This document shows, piece after piece, positions 63,428 to 64,000 of a stretch of 64,000 bases of DNA. Numbering within the stretch: position 1 is the stretch's first letter; each line of letters opens with the position of its first letter. Below the pieces are notes generated by a model, which saw only the letters and a list, made by a program, of their open reading frames with translations, did not search any database and was not told the origin of the DNA. The DNA comes from an uncultured Polaribacter sp. (lineage in GTDB: Bacteria > Bacteroidota > Bacteroidia > Flavobacteriales > Flavobacteriaceae), in contig OX044355.1 of the NCBI GenBank assembly GCA_943846595.1, positions 992,001 to 1,056,000 of the forward strand, written 5' to 3'. A program made the translations under genes and the position numbers.

Positions 63428-64000
63428 ATGAAAATAGTAATAATAGACAATTACGATTCCTTTACTTATAACTTAGTGCATATGGTAGAGAAAATTACAG
63501 GAAATTTTCCTGCAGTTTTTAGAAACGATGAAATTAGTCTAGAAGACGTAAATAATTTCGATTTAATTATGTTATCTCCAGGACCAGGAATTCCTGAAGA
63601 AGCGGGAATTTTAAAAGAGATCATCAGCACCTATGCGGGCAAAAAACCAATCTTTGGAGTTTGTCTTGGTCTTCAGGCGATTACCGAAGTTTTTGGTGGA
63701 AGCATTGTCAATTTAGATACTGTGTATCATGGAGTGGCAACTCTTATGAATGTGGTAGATGAAAGTGCGGTGATCTTTAAAGACATACCAACCCCATTTT
63801 TAGCGGCACGCTACCATTCGTGGTCCGCTACTCAAGATGGTTTTCCAGAAGCTCTGAAAGTTACAGCTAGAGACGAAGCGGGTGGGATTCAAGCAATAGC
63901 GCATAAGGTGTTTCCAATTTCAGCAGTACAGTTTCATCCAGAATCTATCCTAACGGATGTAGGAGAACAAATTGTGACTAATTTTATAAATAGTACAAAA
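63428..64000 (+). CDS. trpG: Anthranilate synthase component II TrpG (glutamine amidotransferase), cut by window end
   Basis: The frame starts at the ATG at 63428 and stays open to the last base (191 codons), so the stop lies just outside. It is a class I glutamine amidotransferase: Cys79 in GVCLGLQAI is the nucleophile, His170 and Glu172 are in FHPES, and the oxyanion strand SPGPG is at 50-54. It supplies ammonia to TrpE. The residue after GVCLG is Leu where many relatives have His or Gln. The rest of the trp operon (trpD, C, F, B, A) would be expected downstream. Confidence 0.93.
   Translation, partial: MKIVIIDNYDSFTYNLVHMVEKITGNFPAVFRNDEISLEDVNNFDLIMLSPGPGIPEEAGILKEIISTYAGKKPIFGVCLGLQAITEVFGGSIVNLDTVYHGVATLMNVVDESAVIFKDIPTPFLAARYHSWSATQDGFPEALKVTARDEAGGIQAIAHKVFPISAVQFHPESILTDVGEQIVTNFINSTK

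Overview
The window is AT-rich DNA with almost no Shine-Dalgarno sequences and with many TAnnTTTG -7 elements, the promoter type of Bacteroidetes. Gene content fits a marine member of the Flavobacteriaceae (Polaribacter/Tenacibaculum-like): alternative complex III fused to a cytochrome oxidase operon, a PASTA-tailed FtsI in a complete dcw cluster, fused SecDF, an Hpt-Adk fusion, and a very long FtsZ tail. I see no tRNA, rRNA, IS element, prophage or CRISPR array; nearly everything is chromosomal core plus one accessory arsenic block.

Layout. 1-5894 (+): end of the alternative complex III operon (actC'-actD-actE-actF) running into coxB-coxA, a quinol-to-oxygen electron transport unit. 5999-9137 (+): ruvB, a short SulP transporter, a rhodanese lipoprotein and an HMA metal-binding protein. 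9192-14372 (-): a seven-gene arsenosugar-type operon read right to left (DUF547 protein, peroxidase-like protein, ArsS radical SAM enzyme, rhodanese, TIGR04282-type glycosyltransferase, purine nucleoside phosphorylase, ArsM). 14644-23165: fabD, an M16 protease, galE, a DegT-type aminotransferase and a penicillin-acylase homologue. 23188-27132 (-): alpha/beta hydrolase, engB, an RluA-type pseudouridine synthase, an AlkB-like hydroxylase, a nitroreductase. 27327-42958 (+): the complete mraZ-to-ftsZ division and cell wall cluster. 43111-53318: aminotransferase, desaturase, rsmG, fhs, secDF, hpt-adk, obgE. 53383-64000: a small lipoprotein, a DUF456 protein, lysS, mdh, gyrB, asnB and the start of the trp operon (trpL-trpE-trpG').

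The most interesting signals are regulatory and lie outside the long ORFs. (1) A complete trp attenuator at 61809-61956: promoter, a 15-codon leader with three consecutive Trp codons, mutually exclusive stems and a terminator. (2) Three perfect 10-bp repeats (27261-27290) immediately upstream of the mraZ -7 element, matching the architecture of an MraZ autoregulatory operator. (3) An unannotated, probably undescribed small RNA of about 110 nt on the minus strand (54572-54682), with its own -7 element, three hairpins and a strong intrinsic terminator that serves no gene. (4) The arsenosugar operon with an embedded nucleoside phosphorylase and a pair of exported rhodaneses around it. (5) Non-AUG starts at three dcw genes (FtsI UUG, MurE CUG, MurC UUG) and several promoters whose predicted start point falls on the start codon (leaderless mRNAs).
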